A DNA stretch of 64,000 nucleotides. It comes from Chloroflexota bacterium (GTDB lineage Bacteria; Chloroflexota; Anaerolineae; J036; Brachytrichaceae). This document shows, piece after piece, positions 1 to 9,520 of this stretch. The position numbers were made by a program, and so were the translations under genes. The DNA lies in assembly GCA_025354985.1 (NCBI GenBank), contig JANXLU010000011.1, positions 62,001 through 126,000 of the forward strand, in the 5' to 3' direction. The notes beneath the pieces were generated by a model that saw nothing but the letters and a program-made list of their open reading frames with translations, ran no database searches and was not told the origin of the DNA. Positions within the stretch are counted from its first letter, which is position 1. Each line of letters opens with the position of its first letter.

Positions 1-485
1 AAAAATGTTGGCGCGGCGGCTGATGCCGTTACCACGTCAGCAAGTTTCAAGTGGCCGGTTGACTGTCCATTTGCATTGTTATCGCGCACAAAGAACCACG
101 GATGTCCATCGGACACGCGGGTGGCCGTGATCATGACCTCAATCGGGAGTTCGTTAAGCGTGACTTCACCGGTGTAGCTCGCAATGAATTTACGCAGGGG
201 TTCCACGGCATACTTATAAGAACCAATGGAGCGGACGAACAGCAACCAGTCCGTCACGAAGACTTTTGGCCCCAAGTTTCTATATACTTCCAGAAGTTGT
301 TCCGCCTTAATCCCAAGCGCAAGTCCAGCGGTGATGATCGCTCCAGTGCTGGTGCCGCCAATGAACGAGAAAATTTGGCGGGCTTGCAAGCTCGTTTGTC
401 GCTCGAGCTCGACTAGCGCACATAGGGGAATAATGCCGCGGATGCCACCGCCGTCGATTGAAAGAAGTGCTTTCTTGGTCGCCAT
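1..485 (-). CDS. Patatin-like phospholipase, 3' end outside window
   Basis: Read directly from the minus strand; the ATG is at 483-485 and the frame stays open to base 1, so about 161 N-terminal residues are visible. Patatin-family proteins are Ser-Asp dyad acyl hydrolases acting on phospholipids or other lipid esters. The oxyanion-hole motif DGGGIRG is at residues 11-17 and the nucleophile elbow GTSTG at 44-48, with Ser46 the expected nucleophile. The catalytic Asp (usually in a DGG motif) would lie beyond the window. There is no signal peptide, so it is probably cytosolic. The gene follows the SIS gene on the same strand, but a long inverted repeat containing a TATAAT box separates them, so it may have its own promoter. 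Family call is firm; substrate unknown. Confidence 0.88.
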   Translation of the reverse strand, partial: MATKKALLSIDGGGIRGIIPLCALVELERQTSLQARQIFSFIGGTSTGAIITAGLALGIKAEQLLEVYRNLGPKVFVTDWLLFVRSIGSYKYAVEPLRKFIASYTGEVTLNELPIEVMITATRVSDGHPWFFVRDNNANGQSTGHLKLADVVTASAAAPTF

Positions 486-487
486 GT

Positions 488-537
488 ATTAGTTAGATTT
501 CAATTAGATTATAGCATCAAATTGAAATCTAACTAAT
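488..537 (-). promoter_or_regulatory. 18-bp perfect inverted repeat enclosing a TATAAT box
   Basis: Arms 488-505 and 520-537 are exact reverse complements (18 bp), separated by 14 bases. On the minus strand the loop carries TGCTATAAT, an extended -10 element (TATAAT at 513-508), followed by the downstream arm and, two bases after it, the ATG of the patatin gene. The upstream arm overlaps the TAG stop of the SIS gene (529-531). It could be a repressor operator over the lipase promoter, an AT-rich terminator for the SIS gene, or both. No convincing -35 element is visible. Confidence 0.55.
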
Positions 538-1635
538 AATCTCGCTTGTTCGAATTCTGCTGACCCCACCACCGCCTTCAATGCTTCGACCTCCGCCAAA
601 CGAACGAAAATATGGCTCACCTATGATCTCTGATCTGTGGGCGGCAAACAGCATTCCTGGAATTGCTGAGAGAAACGGAGAAATCCATTCATGTGGCGTC
701 GGGTTGTTCCGGTCAAATACTCTGGCAAAATCAAACCGGATGACCTTGCGCCCAATTGTGTTCATTGCCGTGATCACCTCGGCGGCGCGCGAAGCATCCG
801 CGCCATTTGGCCAGGTGATGACAATGGTTGGTGTCGTTGTGGTTTTGGCGAAATACTGCAGGTGTGCCCATTCTTCAATATCCTGAGCACTGGCGGAATC
901 GCCCGACGCTTCAATGATTTTTGCGGCGCAGAATTGCGCCACACTAAAACTGGGTCCACTGCCACATGTTAGAAATTCGCCCGCACTTTGTGTTTCCAAC
1001 GCAGCGGCTCTCGCCCACGTATCCGCGTGCTCAATAACACGCGAAATTTGCTCGGGTAGCGCACGGATTGCTGCTTGTGTTTGCGTGGCAAGTTGGCTGC
1101 GCACTTGTTCCCCTGCGCCAATGGCTCGGGCGATGAGCACAAGCATTAGCATCGAGGCATAAAAAGATCTCGCACCCGGAACCACCACGCCCTGGGCGTT
1201 TGGGATATCGGGTACGCTGGTTGCGGCAACGCGCCCGGCAATTTTTCCTAAAGGAGTGACGGCACTACTGGTAATGGCAAGTGTGGGGATTTGCCGCCTA
1301 TTGGCACGCAGAATCGCCTCCACCGTTCGTGACACGCCGCCGCTGACTGAAATGCCAATAACCAATGTGCGACTCTTGTCCGCTAAGTTGCGAATGGCAT
1401 AGCGAGAAAACTGCATGGCTGTTTGCGGCTCGCTGGGAATGCCCGTAATAGATTCAAATGCGAACCGAACCGCGCCTGCAGCAAAATATGAGTCACCGCA
1501 CCCGGTCAGGTAGATCTGGTTGGGAATTGCACCGGCGTCTCCCAGGCCGAGGCCATCAACCTCCTGTTCAAATTTCGGTGTGAGGGTCTCAATAAGATTT
1601 GGAAGCGAAAGGACGTGCTCGCGAAACAGATTCAT
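529..1635 (-). CDS. Double-SIS sugar-phosphate isomerase-like protein (GlmS/AgaS type)
   Basis: 368 aa with two SIS (sugar isomerase) domains. The first begins near residue 40 ([12 protein letters not shown]) and has the Ser-rich phosphate-binding stretch [11 protein letters not shown] near 95-105. The second begins around residue 225 ([12 protein letters not shown]) and contains an acidic EEWAHLQYF segment like the isomerase-domain Glu region of GlmS/AgaS. There is no N-terminal glutaminase domain, so it is not a full glucosamine-6-phosphate synthase. It could be an amino-sugar deaminase/isomerase or another phosphosugar-binding protein. The ATG overlaps the rpoD TGA (TCA/CAT at 1632-1635), so translation is probably coupled to rpoD. 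The substrate cannot be named from sequence. Confidence 0.8.
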   Translation of the reverse strand: MNLFREHVLSLPNLIETLTPKFEQEVDGLGLGDAGAIPNQIYLTGCGDSYFAAGAVRFAFESITGIPSEPQTAMQFSRYAIRNLADKSRTLVIGISVSGGVSRTVEAILRANRRQIPTLAITSSAVTPLGKIAGRVAATSVPDIPNAQGVVVPGARSFYASMLMLVLIARAIGAGEQVRSQLATQTQAAIRALPEQISRVIEHADTWARAAALETQSAGEFLTCGSGPSFSVAQFCAAKIIEASGDSASAQDIEEWAHLQYFAKTTTTPTIVITWPNGADASRAAEVITAMNTIGRKVIRFDFARVFDRNNPTPHEWISPFLSAIPGMLFAAHRSEIIGEPYFRSFGGGRSIEGGGGVSRIRTSEIIS

Positions 1636-3293
1636 GAATCGCCGACATAGTCCTTCAACCGGCGCGAATGAACGGGATGACGAAGTTTTCTAAGCGCCTT
1701 TGCCTCGATTTGGCGTACGCGTTCGCGTGTTATTTTGAAGAGATCGCCCACTTCCTCAAGCGTGCGGGCACGGCCGTCACGAAACCCAAAGCGCAATTCC
1801 AAAACATCGCGCTCGCGCTCATTGAGGCTGGCCAGGGCATCCCGCACCTGATCCTTGAGCATCTCGAGTTGTGCGCTGTCTGATGGAGACATCTCACTCT
1901 GATCCTCTATGAACTCGCCGAAATTGCTGTTTTGTTCGCTGCCTACCGGTGCATCCAGGCTTACCGGCTCGGAGCTAACGCGCATGATGCTCTGAATTCT
2001 TTTTATCGCCGCATCTAATTTGCGTGCAAGCGCGGGATCAAGTTCGTTGCCCTTGGTCGTGGATTCCAATATTTCTGCGGTTTCGGGAGCGCTAAAAAGT
2101 TCAAGTTCCATCGCCAGATCCTGGGTGGTCGGTTCCTGCCCCATTGTCTGAGTTAGTTCGCGATGCTTGCGGCTAAGCTTGTTGATCGTTTCGATCAAAT
2201 GCACTGGTATTCGAATAGTGCGGGCACCATCGGCGATTGCCCGAGTCACCGCCTGTTTGATCCACCACGTGGCGTAAGTGCTGAATTTGAACCCGCGCCA
2301 GGCACTAAATTTCTCGGCTGCGCGGAGCAGACCCATGTTGCCTTCCTGTATCAGGTCCAGAAATGCAATGCCGCGACCGATATATCGTTTTGCAATGCTC
2401 ACCACCAGTCGCAGGTTTGCGTTGGTAAGAGCCTGGCGCGCTTCGCCCGCCATTTGTATGAGCACCTGTCGGCGCAGCGCGGCGTCAAGATCGTCCGGAG
2501 GAAGCCAACTCCGTGCTTCATCCCATTCGGGCAACGCAACGTTGTCACCAGATCCTGCAAATTCGATTAAGCTATCAACAAATTTTGGCGGCAACGTGAT
2601 TACACTTACAACGACTTGGTACATTGGCTCGCTAAGCGTTTCAATATCCGGGTTGCTCCCCAACCCAAGTGGGCGCAGGAACTGCAAGTAATAGCCCGGT
2701 TGCGCATCGAAGTAGGTAAACGGAATTACGCGGGCCTGGCTCACCAGCGACTCCAGTGAGGGAGGTTCCGATCCCAACATACGCGCACTATCCAGCGCTT
2801 TTTTCCAGTTCGAGGTCAAAGTGTCGTAAACAACCGACCAGATTATGGCGCCGGATTCAGTCGCGGCCAGCGTGGCCTTCTTGAATGCAGGCAGAGACCC
2901 AAACGTCGCGCACATGGCCAGTTCCTGATCGGCCATGAGCAGCGCGCTTTTACTAATCTCCCGGAGGTACATCCGAACCGGGTCACTGCCTTCTCCAACA
3001 GGATCGAGTGCCTCGAGTTTTCGCTCACTTAGGTCACTCAGGTCGTCGCTTGAGGCGTCATCATCGTCGTCTGCAAGCGCATAAGCGGCGTCAACACCAT
3101 CATCCAGGTCGGCAAGGTGTTGTGTTGGTTCAAGCGATTCGTCGAGGTCTTCATCTTGATGCGAGGCCAAATCTTCACCCGTATCGAGTTGGGTTTCATC
3201 GTTGCCGTTATTACGCGCGAGGCGCGCAGACTTTCGCCTGCCGTTTGTCGCGGACAGATGGTTAAGAGGTTCGGGTCGTTTCTTCAGTGCCAT
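1632..3293 (-). CDS. rpoD: RNA polymerase primary sigma factor (RpoD, sigma-70)
   Basis: Housekeeping sigma factor. Visible parts in order: a very acidic, low-complexity N-terminus (Asp/Glu/Ser-rich, roughly residues 25-90), region 1.2 ([11 protein letters not shown]), a non-conserved insert of about 150 residues, region 2 ([40 protein letters not shown]), region 3, and region 4 ending in the helix-turn-helix ([19 protein letters not shown]). I chose the ATG at 3291-3293. The frame opens further upstream to a TTG at 3338, which would overlap dnaG by 8 bases; neither start has a clear Shine-Dalgarno. It sits between dnaG and the SIS gene, like the classical dnaG-rpoD arrangement. Group 1 assignment rests on the complete 1.2-4 architecture. 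Confidence 0.95.
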   Translation of the reverse strand: MALKKRPEPLNHLSATNGRRKSARLARNNGNDETQLDTGEDLASHQDEDLDESLEPTQHLADLDDGVDAAYALADDDDDASSDDLSDLSERKLEALDPVGEGSDPVRMYLREISKSALLMADQELAMCATFGSLPAFKKATLAATESGAIIWSVVYDTLTSNWKKALDSARMLGSEPPSLESLVSQARVIPFTYFDAQPGYYLQFLRPLGLGSNPDIETLSEPMYQVVVSVITLPPKFVDSLIEFAGSGDNVALPEWDEARSWLPPDDLDAALRRQVLIQMAGEARQALTNANLRLVVSIAKRYIGRGIAFLDLIQEGNMGLLRAAEKFSAWRGFKFSTYATWWIKQAVTRAIADGARTIRIPVHLIETINKLSRKHRELTQTMGQEPTTQDLAMELELFSAPETAEILESTTKGNELDPALARKLDAAIKRIQSIMRVSSEPVSLDAPVGSEQNSNFGEFIEDQSEMSPSDSAQLEMLKDQVRDALASLNERERDVLELRFGFRDGRARTLEEVGDLFKITRERVRQIEAKALRKLRHPVHSRRLKDYVGDS

Positions 3294-3330
3294 CCAGTTT
3301 AAGTGCTCGCGGTGGGCGACGGGGTCGCAG

Positions 3331-5241
3331 TTAATCAATCACTAGCGCGCTGCGCAGCCGCAATGCCTTTTGCACACGATGACGATTCACCGCCGTATCT
3401 TGTGCAAGACGATTATATCGTGCGAGGGCTGCAATGTCTGCATCATCCTTGGCGCGTTGTATCTGCCAGGACAGGCCTTCTTGGATGCGCGAAAGATTTT
3501 CTTCTCTGATGCGCAGACCAGTTCGAACCACCTCCTCTCGCAGTTGCGATGGATCGTCGCTGTTTTGGATTGTTACATCGGCAATCAGGGACAACCAGTC
3601 GTCATCCGCGATATCGGGATCGTATTTGCCACCCATGGCAACCCGGCTTAGTTGCATGAAGGCATCCTGCATGGCCGGATTGTTGAAATCGTCCCGTCCC
3701 AACACGGTTAATCTGGCCCGGGTTAGCGAGACGTTTGCATCCATCAGGAGATTCGGATTTCTCGCCAGAAGCGCGACCAAGTGCAACTCGAGATTCGTCT
3801 GTGAGTTTTTTCCTGCGCCAAGAGTGGCGGTTTCGGGGCGCAAGAAGCCTGGTTCTTCGGCCGGGCTACGGTGCTCAACGCGGCGGCCAGCCGATTCCGC
3901 CAAACCCAAGGTCTGAGCAATCGCCCTGGGGTTCAGCTGCAATCGGCGCCCAAGCGTTTGCACATAACTGTCCCTTTGAATGGGATCACTCAAATCCCTC
4001 AAAATGGGCGCAATCGCCTGCACCGCCTGGCTTTTTCCACGCGGGTCGGAAATATCGTGCTCGGCCAACAGCGCGTCAATGACATGCGCAACAACCGGTC
4101 GTGCCTCCGCGATCAGACTGCGGTATCGCTCGGGCTCATCAAGCACCAATTCATCCGGATCCTTGCCATCCGGCATAACGGCCACCCGGATATCCGCATT
4201 TAATTTGGTTTCACTCCGAATTGTGCCGCGTGGGTCAAAAGTGACCGTGGCGTCACGGTCAAGCGTATCGCGGGCGACGTTAAGACCTCGCATGATGGCG
4301 CGCTGACCGGCGGCATCCGGATCAAGCGCAAGCACAATCCGCGGATGCAGCCTCTTGAGTATTTTGAACTGCTCCTCGGTGAGCGCTGTACCCATCGCGC
4401 TCACGACGTTGGTAAACCCGGCTTGTGCGACGCCGATGACATCCATGTAGCCCTCGACAATCACCGACCCGGTCAATCCTTGAATTCCGTTTCGGATCGA
4501 TGCCCGTGCGCTATCCAATCCAAATAGCGTGTGGCTTTTGTCAAAAACAGCCGTCTGCGGCGAATTCATATACTTGGGCTCCGATCCATCAAGAGATCTG
4601 GAACCAAATCCAATTACCCGCGCTTTCTCGTCGCGAATAGGGATCATGAGTCGACCGCGAAAGCGATCATAGCGCCGCCCTTCGTCGTTCTCGATCATCA
4701 AGCCGGACGCAATTAGAGTGGCTGCTTCAAATCCCTTTGTTTGCAAATAGTTGCCAAGGGCTTGGAAATCGTTCAAACTGTATCCGATTTGCCAGGTGGC
4801 GATGGTTGCTTCGGAGAGACGCCTTTTGGTGCGCACATATTCCCGGCACAACGCTGCGTGCGGAGCCGTTTGAAAAAGTTTGTGAAAATAGTCGGCTGCC
4901 TCGGTTAGAGCTCTGCGCAGCTGCGTCTCGTGGTCCTCATCACGACGCTGGTCCTCGGTTCTTTCTTCAAGCAGTACTCCGGCACGATTTGCCAGCTCAC
5001 GGAGCGCGTCTTTGAAACTCAGACCATCCCGAAACATCAACCACTTAAAAGCATCGCCCTTCTCGCCGCTTGAAAAATCGACGTAGTTGCCAGACTCCGG
5101 GTAGACGTGGAAGGATGGCGTGCGTTCGGGTTTGAACGGGGACAAACCCTTGAAGGTCTTGCCTGATTTCGTCAGTTTTACCGTGGAGCCGATCAGCTCG
5201 ACAATATCAATGCGGCGCTTTATTTCATCTATGACAGACAT
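3331..5241 (-). CDS. dnaG: DNA primase DnaG with degenerate zinc finger
   Basis: 636 aa, the usual DnaG length. Primase makes RNA primers at the replication fork together with DnaB helicase. The catalytic core looks intact: basic motif [30 protein letters not shown], and the Toprim domain with EGYMD and ALDPDAAG (metal-binding Glu and DxD). The odd part is the N-terminal CHC2 zinc ribbon. Fold and flanking motifs are recognisable ([17 protein letters not shown] at 28-44, [11 protein letters not shown] at 55-65), but the four expected ligands are Ser34, Lys37, Asp55 and Ser58 instead of Cys, His, Cys, Cys. ATG at 5239-5241. The C-terminal third is poorly conserved, as usual for the helicase-binding domain. 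Followed by rpoD. Confidence 0.95.
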   Translation of the reverse strand: MSVIDEIKRRIDIVELIGSTVKLTKSGKTFKGLSPFKPERTPSFHVYPESGNYVDFSSGEKGDAFKWLMFRDGLSFKDALRELANRAGVLLEERTEDQRRDEDHETQLRRALTEAADYFHKLFQTAPHAALCREYVRTKRRLSEATIATWQIGYSLNDFQALGNYLQTKGFEAATLIASGLMIENDEGRRYDRFRGRLMIPIRDEKARVIGFGSRSLDGSEPKYMNSPQTAVFDKSHTLFGLDSARASIRNGIQGLTGSVIVEGYMDVIGVAQAGFTNVVSAMGTALTEEQFKILKRLHPRIVLALDPDAAGQRAIMRGLNVARDTLDRDATVTFDPRGTIRSETKLNADIRVAVMPDGKDPDELVLDEPERYRSLIAEARPVVAHVIDALLAEHDISDPRGKSQAVQAIAPILRDLSDPIQRDSYVQTLGRRLQLNPRAIAQTLGLAESAGRRVEHRSPAEEPGFLRPETATLGAGKNSQTNLELHLVALLARNPNLLMDANVSLTRARLTVLGRDDFNNPAMQDAFMQLSRVAMGGKYDPDIADDDWLSLIADVTIQNSDDPSQLREEVVRTGLRIREENLSRIQEGLSWQIQRAKDDADIAALARYNRLAQDTAVNRHRVQKALRLRSALVID

Positions 5242-5323
5242 ATGGGTCGGACGTTGGTATGCATTTGCCCATTCGAACAGTGGAACTTAATTGGCTTCCC
5301 TTAGAATAGCCAAAACATTCTAT

Positions 5324-6544
5324 ATGGCTAACTTTAAACTCATCAAGGATTTAATCCAACCCGCAAAAACAAAAATCGTCCTTCTTGTAATGGATGGTGT
5401 TGGCGGGTTGCCGCGTGCCTCCGATGACAAGACGGAACTTGAAGCGGCCCACACTCCAAACCTTGATCAGATGGCACGCGAAGGATGCCTAGGGCAACAT
5501 TATCCAGTCGCAATGGGTATTACAAGTGGCAGCGGTCCCGGCCATCTGGGTTTGTTTGGTTATGATCCTGTTTACTACGAGATCGGTCGCGGTGTGTTGG
5601 AAGCGGTCGGGATTGGCATGCCGATGCGACCGACCGACGTTTTTGCACGCGGCAACTTTTGTACGCTCGATGCGGAGGGTTTGATCTCGGATCGCCGGGC
5701 CGGTCGGATTCCAACTGAGGAATGCATCAAACGGGTAAACAAAATCAAATCTGCAAATATCCGTGTGGCGGACGACATTGAAATCCTTCTCGAACCAGTT
5801 CAGGATTATCGGTTCGTGGTCGGTCTTCGCGGCTCTGGCCTGAATGCGGCATTGCGAGAAACAGATCCACAGCGCACCGGCGTGCGGCCACTGTCGGTGG
5901 TTGCGGAGTTGCCTGCCGCCGATCGCTCCGCCGAGCTTTTCAACACCTGGATTGCCAAAGCAACCGAGGTGATCACGGATGACGCGCCGGCAAATGGGCT
6001 GACCCTGCGCGGGTTTGCGAGCGACCCGGCCCTGCCAAAATACGAGGATGTGTATGGTCTTAAGGCCGGAGCGATCGCCATTTATCCCATGTATCGCGGT
6101 GTCGCAAATCTGGTTGGAATGGAGGTCGTGGAGCATCACGCATATACGGTAGCGGAGGAATTTGACGCTGCAGCGGTGGTTTGGAAGGATTATGACTTTC
6201 TGTTTATTCACGTGAAATATACCGATTCACGCGGTGAAGATGGTAATTTTGAAGCTAAGAAGGCTGTAATTGAGGAGGTGGATGCGGCCCTCCCGCGCTT
6301 GTTGGCGCTAAAACCAGACGTTATTGTGGTTACGGGTGACCACAGTACTCCAAGTCAGCTAAAGGCGCACAGTTGGCATCCCGTACCACTGTTGATGTGG
6401 GCTCCAGGTATGGTTCGGCCTGACCGGAGCATAGAGTTTGGTGAGCGCTCCTGTGCACGGGGCGGGCTCGGCACTTTTCAAGCGGCGGATATCATGCCCC
6501 TTGCGCTGGCCCATGCCGGACGACTCGCGAAATATGGCGCTTAA
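5324..6544 (+). CDS. apgM: 2,3-bisphosphoglycerate-independent phosphoglycerate mutase, ApgM type
   Basis: Interconverts 3- and 2-phosphoglycerate in glycolysis/gluconeogenesis; a metal-dependent alkaline-phosphatase-superfamily enzyme of the archaeal-type ApgM clade. Visible: metal site VLLVMDGVGG near the N-terminus, catalytic Ser region GITSGSGPGHLGLFGYDP, HVKYTDSRGEDGNFEAK (metal ligands) and the C-terminal GDHSTPS plus a later HSWHPVPLLMWAPG. I start at ATG 5324 (406 aa, close to family length); a TTG at 5291 would add 11 unconserved residues. Convergent with ffh, with only 20 bases between the stops. Confidence 0.93.
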   Translation: MANFKLIKDLIQPAKTKIVLLVMDGVGGLPRASDDKTELEAAHTPNLDQMAREGCLGQHYPVAMGITSGSGPGHLGLFGYDPVYYEIGRGVLEAVGIGMPMRPTDVFARGNFCTLDAEGLISDRRAGRIPTEECIKRVNKIKSANIRVADDIEILLEPVQDYRFVVGLRGSGLNAALRETDPQRTGVRPLSVVAELPAADRSAELFNTWIAKATEVITDDAPANGLTLRGFASDPALPKYEDVYGLKAGAIAIYPMYRGVANLVGMEVVEHHAYTVAEEFDAAAVVWKDYDFLFIHVKYTDSRGEDGNFEAKKAVIEEVDAALPRLLALKPDVIVVTGDHSTPSQLKAHSWHPVPLLMWAPGMVRPDRSIEFGERSCARGGLGTFQAADIMPLALAHAGRLAKYGA

Positions 6545-6564
6545 TTGGGGCGTCGTGTTTTAGG

Positions 6565-7899
6565 TTATTGCTTGCGACCCACGGCCGCACCCAATCCGCG
6601 CATGCGCGGATTGGTGCGCAGCATTCTCATCATTTTCTGAGCATCCCGAAACTGTTTGACCAGTTGGTTAAGCTCTTCCACCGAGGTGCCGCTCCCTTTT
6701 GCAATTCTGCGCTTGCGATTGGCATTTAAGATATCGGGTGCCCGTCGTTCTTCCCTCGTCATTGAGGAGATGATTGCCTCGGTGCGCTTGAGCTGTTTTT
6801 CGGTCATCTCCGGTGTCAGTTCCTTGCTGACCTTGTTGAATCCGGGGATCATTGCCAACAAATCACCCAACGGCCCCATTTTTTTGATCTGCTTGATTTG
6901 CCCCAAAAAATCTTCAAAGTCAAACTTGCCGCCCATCATTTTTTCCGCGGCTTTTTGCGACTCGACTTCGTCCATTTGGGATTGGGCTTTTTCGATGAGA
7001 CTCATGACGTCGCCCATGCCCAGAATTCGGCTTACCAGACGATCAGGATGGAAGACTTCCAGTGCGTCTGGTTTTTCACCTTGACCAAGAAACTTAATCG
7101 GTACATTGGTCACTGCACGCATGCTGATGGCAGCCCCACCGCGCGCATCTCCGTCGACCTTGGTCAGGATTAGCCCGGTAATTTTGACGCGTTTGTTAAA
7201 CGCATCTGCAATATTGACGGCTTCCTGACCGGTCATGGCGTCGGCGACCAGGAGCACTTCTTGAGGGTGCAGCTCGCGCTTTATCTCCTCAATTTCGGTC
7301 ATCATGGCGTCGTCAATCTGCAACCGACCGGCTGTATCGAGAATGACGACATCAAACGCTCCCTGAGCCGCCTTGGATATGGCATTGCGACAGATACCTA
7401 ATGGCTTCGCGCTTGCCGGTTCACTATGCACCGCGATTTGCAGTTGCTTGCCCAACTGCTCCAACTGTGTAATGGCCGCGGGTCGATAAGTATCGGCAGC
7501 AACCATCAGCGGCTTTTGCCGGTTGTTTCGCAGATACAGCGCCAGTTTGGCCGCCATGCTGGTCTTACCTGTTCCCTGCAAACCCACGAGCATGATGACA
7601 TGCGGAGCGGGCCCGCCCAAGTCTAGTTTTCCGCCCTCGCCCAAGGTCGCTAACAGTTCTTCGTGGACAATTTTTACAACCGCCTGACCAGGTGTCAGGC
7701 TCTTGTGCACCTCGGCGCCAATTGCGCGGGCGCGCACGCGCGCAAGAAACTCTTTGACGATTTTGAAATTGACATCTGCTTCCAGCAGTGCGACTCGAAC
7801 CTCTCGCAATGCCATGTCAACGTCCTGCTCGTTCAGGACACCGCGCTTGTTTAATTTGTCAAATATTGACTGCAACCGATCACTAAGAGCTTCAAACAT
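6565..7899 (-). CDS. ffh: Signal recognition particle protein Ffh (SRP54 GTPase)
   Basis: GTPase of the signal recognition particle; binds 4.5S RNA and signal peptides and docks to FtsY for co-translational membrane targeting. Order: N domain (FEALSDRLQSIFDKL), G domain with the P-loop GLQGTGKTSMAAKLA, DTYRPAA, DTAGRLQID and TKVDGDARGG, then the methionine-rich M domain (DFLGQIKQIKKMGPLGDLL, MPGFNK-like region, and GSGTSVEELNQLVKQF). Start is ATG 7899 (444 aa), which gives the canonical MFEALSDRL beginning; the frame is open upstream for 31 more residues that do not resemble the family. Divergent from the MFS gene with only 35 bases between the start codons. Confidence 0.96.
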   Translation of the reverse strand: MFEALSDRLQSIFDKLNKRGVLNEQDVDMALREVRVALLEADVNFKIVKEFLARVRARAIGAEVHKSLTPGQAVVKIVHEELLATLGEGGKLDLGGPAPHVIMLVGLQGTGKTSMAAKLALYLRNNRQKPLMVAADTYRPAAITQLEQLGKQLQIAVHSEPASAKPLGICRNAISKAAQGAFDVVILDTAGRLQIDDAMMTEIEEIKRELHPQEVLLVADAMTGQEAVNIADAFNKRVKITGLILTKVDGDARGGAAISMRAVTNVPIKFLGQGEKPDALEVFHPDRLVSRILGMGDVMSLIEKAQSQMDEVESQKAAEKMMGGKFDFEDFLGQIKQIKKMGPLGDLLAMIPGFNKVSKELTPEMTEKQLKRTEAIISSMTREERRAPDILNANRKRRIAKGSGTSVEELNQLVKQFRDAQKMMRMLRTNPRMRGLGAAVGRKQ

Positions 7900-7934
7900 G
7901 GGCTGCAATTCTAATTTGAGCGAATTGGAATCGT

Positions 7935-9167
7935 ATGTATATAGCGCGTACATTGTCCAAGCTAAACTTGGAGGGCTTGAAATTACGATCACCGCTTGCC
8001 GTCATATTCATCACAGTATTCATCAACATGCTTGGATACGGCATGATCACAGTCTTAATCCCCTTGTTAATCAATGAACAAGGGGGTAGCGGTGCAATAG
8101 CCGGGGTCTTAAATTCCCTGTATGCATTTATGCAACTACTGTCAGGGCCGGTTATTGGTGCACTGTCAGACCGCTATGGTCGCAAGCCAGTCCTCCTCGT
8201 CTGTCTGTCGGGCACCGCGGTCGCGTTCTTGTTGCTGGGTGTTTCGAATTCGACTATTTGGATCATTGCAGCGGTTGCATTGGACGGCATCACGGGAGGC
8301 AATATGACCGTGGCCTACGCATATATTGCGGATGTCACGTCACCTGACACGCGAGCGCGTGGCATGGGAATGATGGGTGCGGCATTTGGTCTGGGAATGA
8401 TGATCGGCCCGGCAATTGGCGGACTGCTGAGCGTATACAGCCTGCATTTGCCGGCGTTTATCGCTTGCTTCGTGGCGTTGGCCGCGGTTGGCTACGGCGT
8501 GCTCGCACTGCCCGAATCGCTGCCGGTAAATCTGAGATCCATGCAAATCGATGCGCGGTCACTCAATCCAATCGCGCAATTAGTTGGCTTGTCTAAACTG
8601 GGCACCATTAATCGACTGCTGGCAGCTATGTTTCTGTTGAACCTGGCATTTTCGGGTCTACAAACCAATTTTCCGCTCTTTGCACTGGCCAGGTTTGGTT
8701 GGGACGCCCAGCGGATCGGACTGTTCTTTGCATTTATTGGCGTCTGCGCGGTTACCGTGCAGGGGGGCCTTTTTAATCTCGTCCAGCCTCGTATTGGCGA
8801 ACCCAGGCTCGTGCTAATTGGTCTGTTTTTGATGTCAGTTGGATTGCTCTTAATTGCGGCAACGCCGGTCGCACTGTATCTCTATCCAATCGTTGCACTA
8901 GCAACCCTTGGCATCGGACTGGCGATACCTTCACTGAGCAGCCTCGTGTCCACACGTGTATCTGCAGGTCAGCAGGGGCGCCTGATGGGTGGTGTCCAGG
9001 CAATGCTAAGCCTGGCTTTGATTGGTGGGCCGTCTCTGGCCGGTTTAACCTTTGATTTATTCGGTCCTGGTGCACCATACGCAATTGGATCGGCACTGGC
9101 GTTCGTGGCGTTCGCGGTTGCATGGACTGATTTGCGTGTTCCCACGACCAGCGTCAAGGTAGTGTAA
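7935..9167 (+). CDS. MFS transporter, TetA-like drug/metabolite exporter
   Basis: 410 aa, about 12 hydrophobic segments. Motif A between TM2 and TM3 reads GALSDRYGRKPVLL, and motif C (GPAIGGLLS), typical of the DHA1 antiporter group that includes TetA, lies around residues 155-163. Probably a proton-coupled exporter in the cytoplasmic membrane; substrate unknown. The ATG at 7935 lies 35 bases from the divergent ffh ATG. That spacer contains CAATTC/GAATTG arms (7906-7911, 7922-7927), too short to interpret alone. No adjacent regulator. Confidence 0.88.
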   Translation: MYIARTLSKLNLEGLKLRSPLAVIFITVFINMLGYGMITVLIPLLINEQGGSGAIAGVLNSLYAFMQLLSGPVIGALSDRYGRKPVLLVCLSGTAVAFLLLGVSNSTIWIIAAVALDGITGGNMTVAYAYIADVTSPDTRARGMGMMGAAFGLGMMIGPAIGGLLSVYSLHLPAFIACFVALAAVGYGVLALPESLPVNLRSMQIDARSLNPIAQLVGLSKLGTINRLLAAMFLLNLAFSGLQTNFPLFALARFGWDAQRIGLFFAFIGVCAVTVQGGLFNLVQPRIGEPRLVLIGLFLMSVGLLLIAATPVALYLYPIVALATLGIGLAIPSLSSLVSTRVSAGQQGRLMGGVQAMLSLALIGGPSLAGLTFDLFGPGAPYAIGSALAFVAFAVAWTDLRVPTTSVKVV

Positions 9168-9197
9168 GCCTTGTGCTTACGGCTCTAATGCAGTTTC

Positions 9198-9344
9198 TTA
9201 TGCTCTCGGGGCCAGTTCTTTTAGCATCTGGCCGACAATGCCGAGCTCATCTGCGCTGAAAAAGTGTGCCGTGCCTGCATAAACTATCGCGGTGGTGTTC
9301 GCGCCTATGTCACGCAGCCGTTGTTCGGATTGGAGAAAGCGATT
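9198..9344 (-). pseudogene. C-terminal gene remnant, unknown family
   Basis: A minus-strand frame of 48 codons ends in TAA at 9198-9200 and is bounded upstream by an in-frame TAA (9345-9347), with no start codon inside. It has protein-like composition (for example TTAIVYAGTAHFF and DELGIVGQMLKELAPR), unlike typical noise. I read it as the tail of a decayed gene. The family is not recognised. Confidence 0.35.
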
Positions 9345-9347
9345 TTA

Positions 9348-9520
9348 CGAAATATGGGCCCCTGTGTTGCGGCACCGTAGAAATAACAGCTTTGAGCCTC
9401 TTGCATTAGTGGGTTGGGTCACATGGGACATCATATGGATTTAACTTGTATCAAACATATTCCTAAATAGTCCATCAAATAATCGTATAAAGCGGCTCGT
9501 AGCCACTTCTTTGAAGTCAT
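9348..9520. other. Non-coding AT-rich stretch before GT2 gene
   Basis: Together with the remnant upstream, this fills the roughly 350-base gap between the MFS and GT2 genes. It becomes AT-rich toward 9520 and presumably carries the GT2 promoter, but I see no convincing -35/-10 pair, hairpin or RNA gene. Confidence 0.5.

Noticed and set aside
5489-6211. 240-codon frame antisense to apgM
   Set aside because: Low-complexity mirror of the apgM coding strand; no motifs, no start signal.
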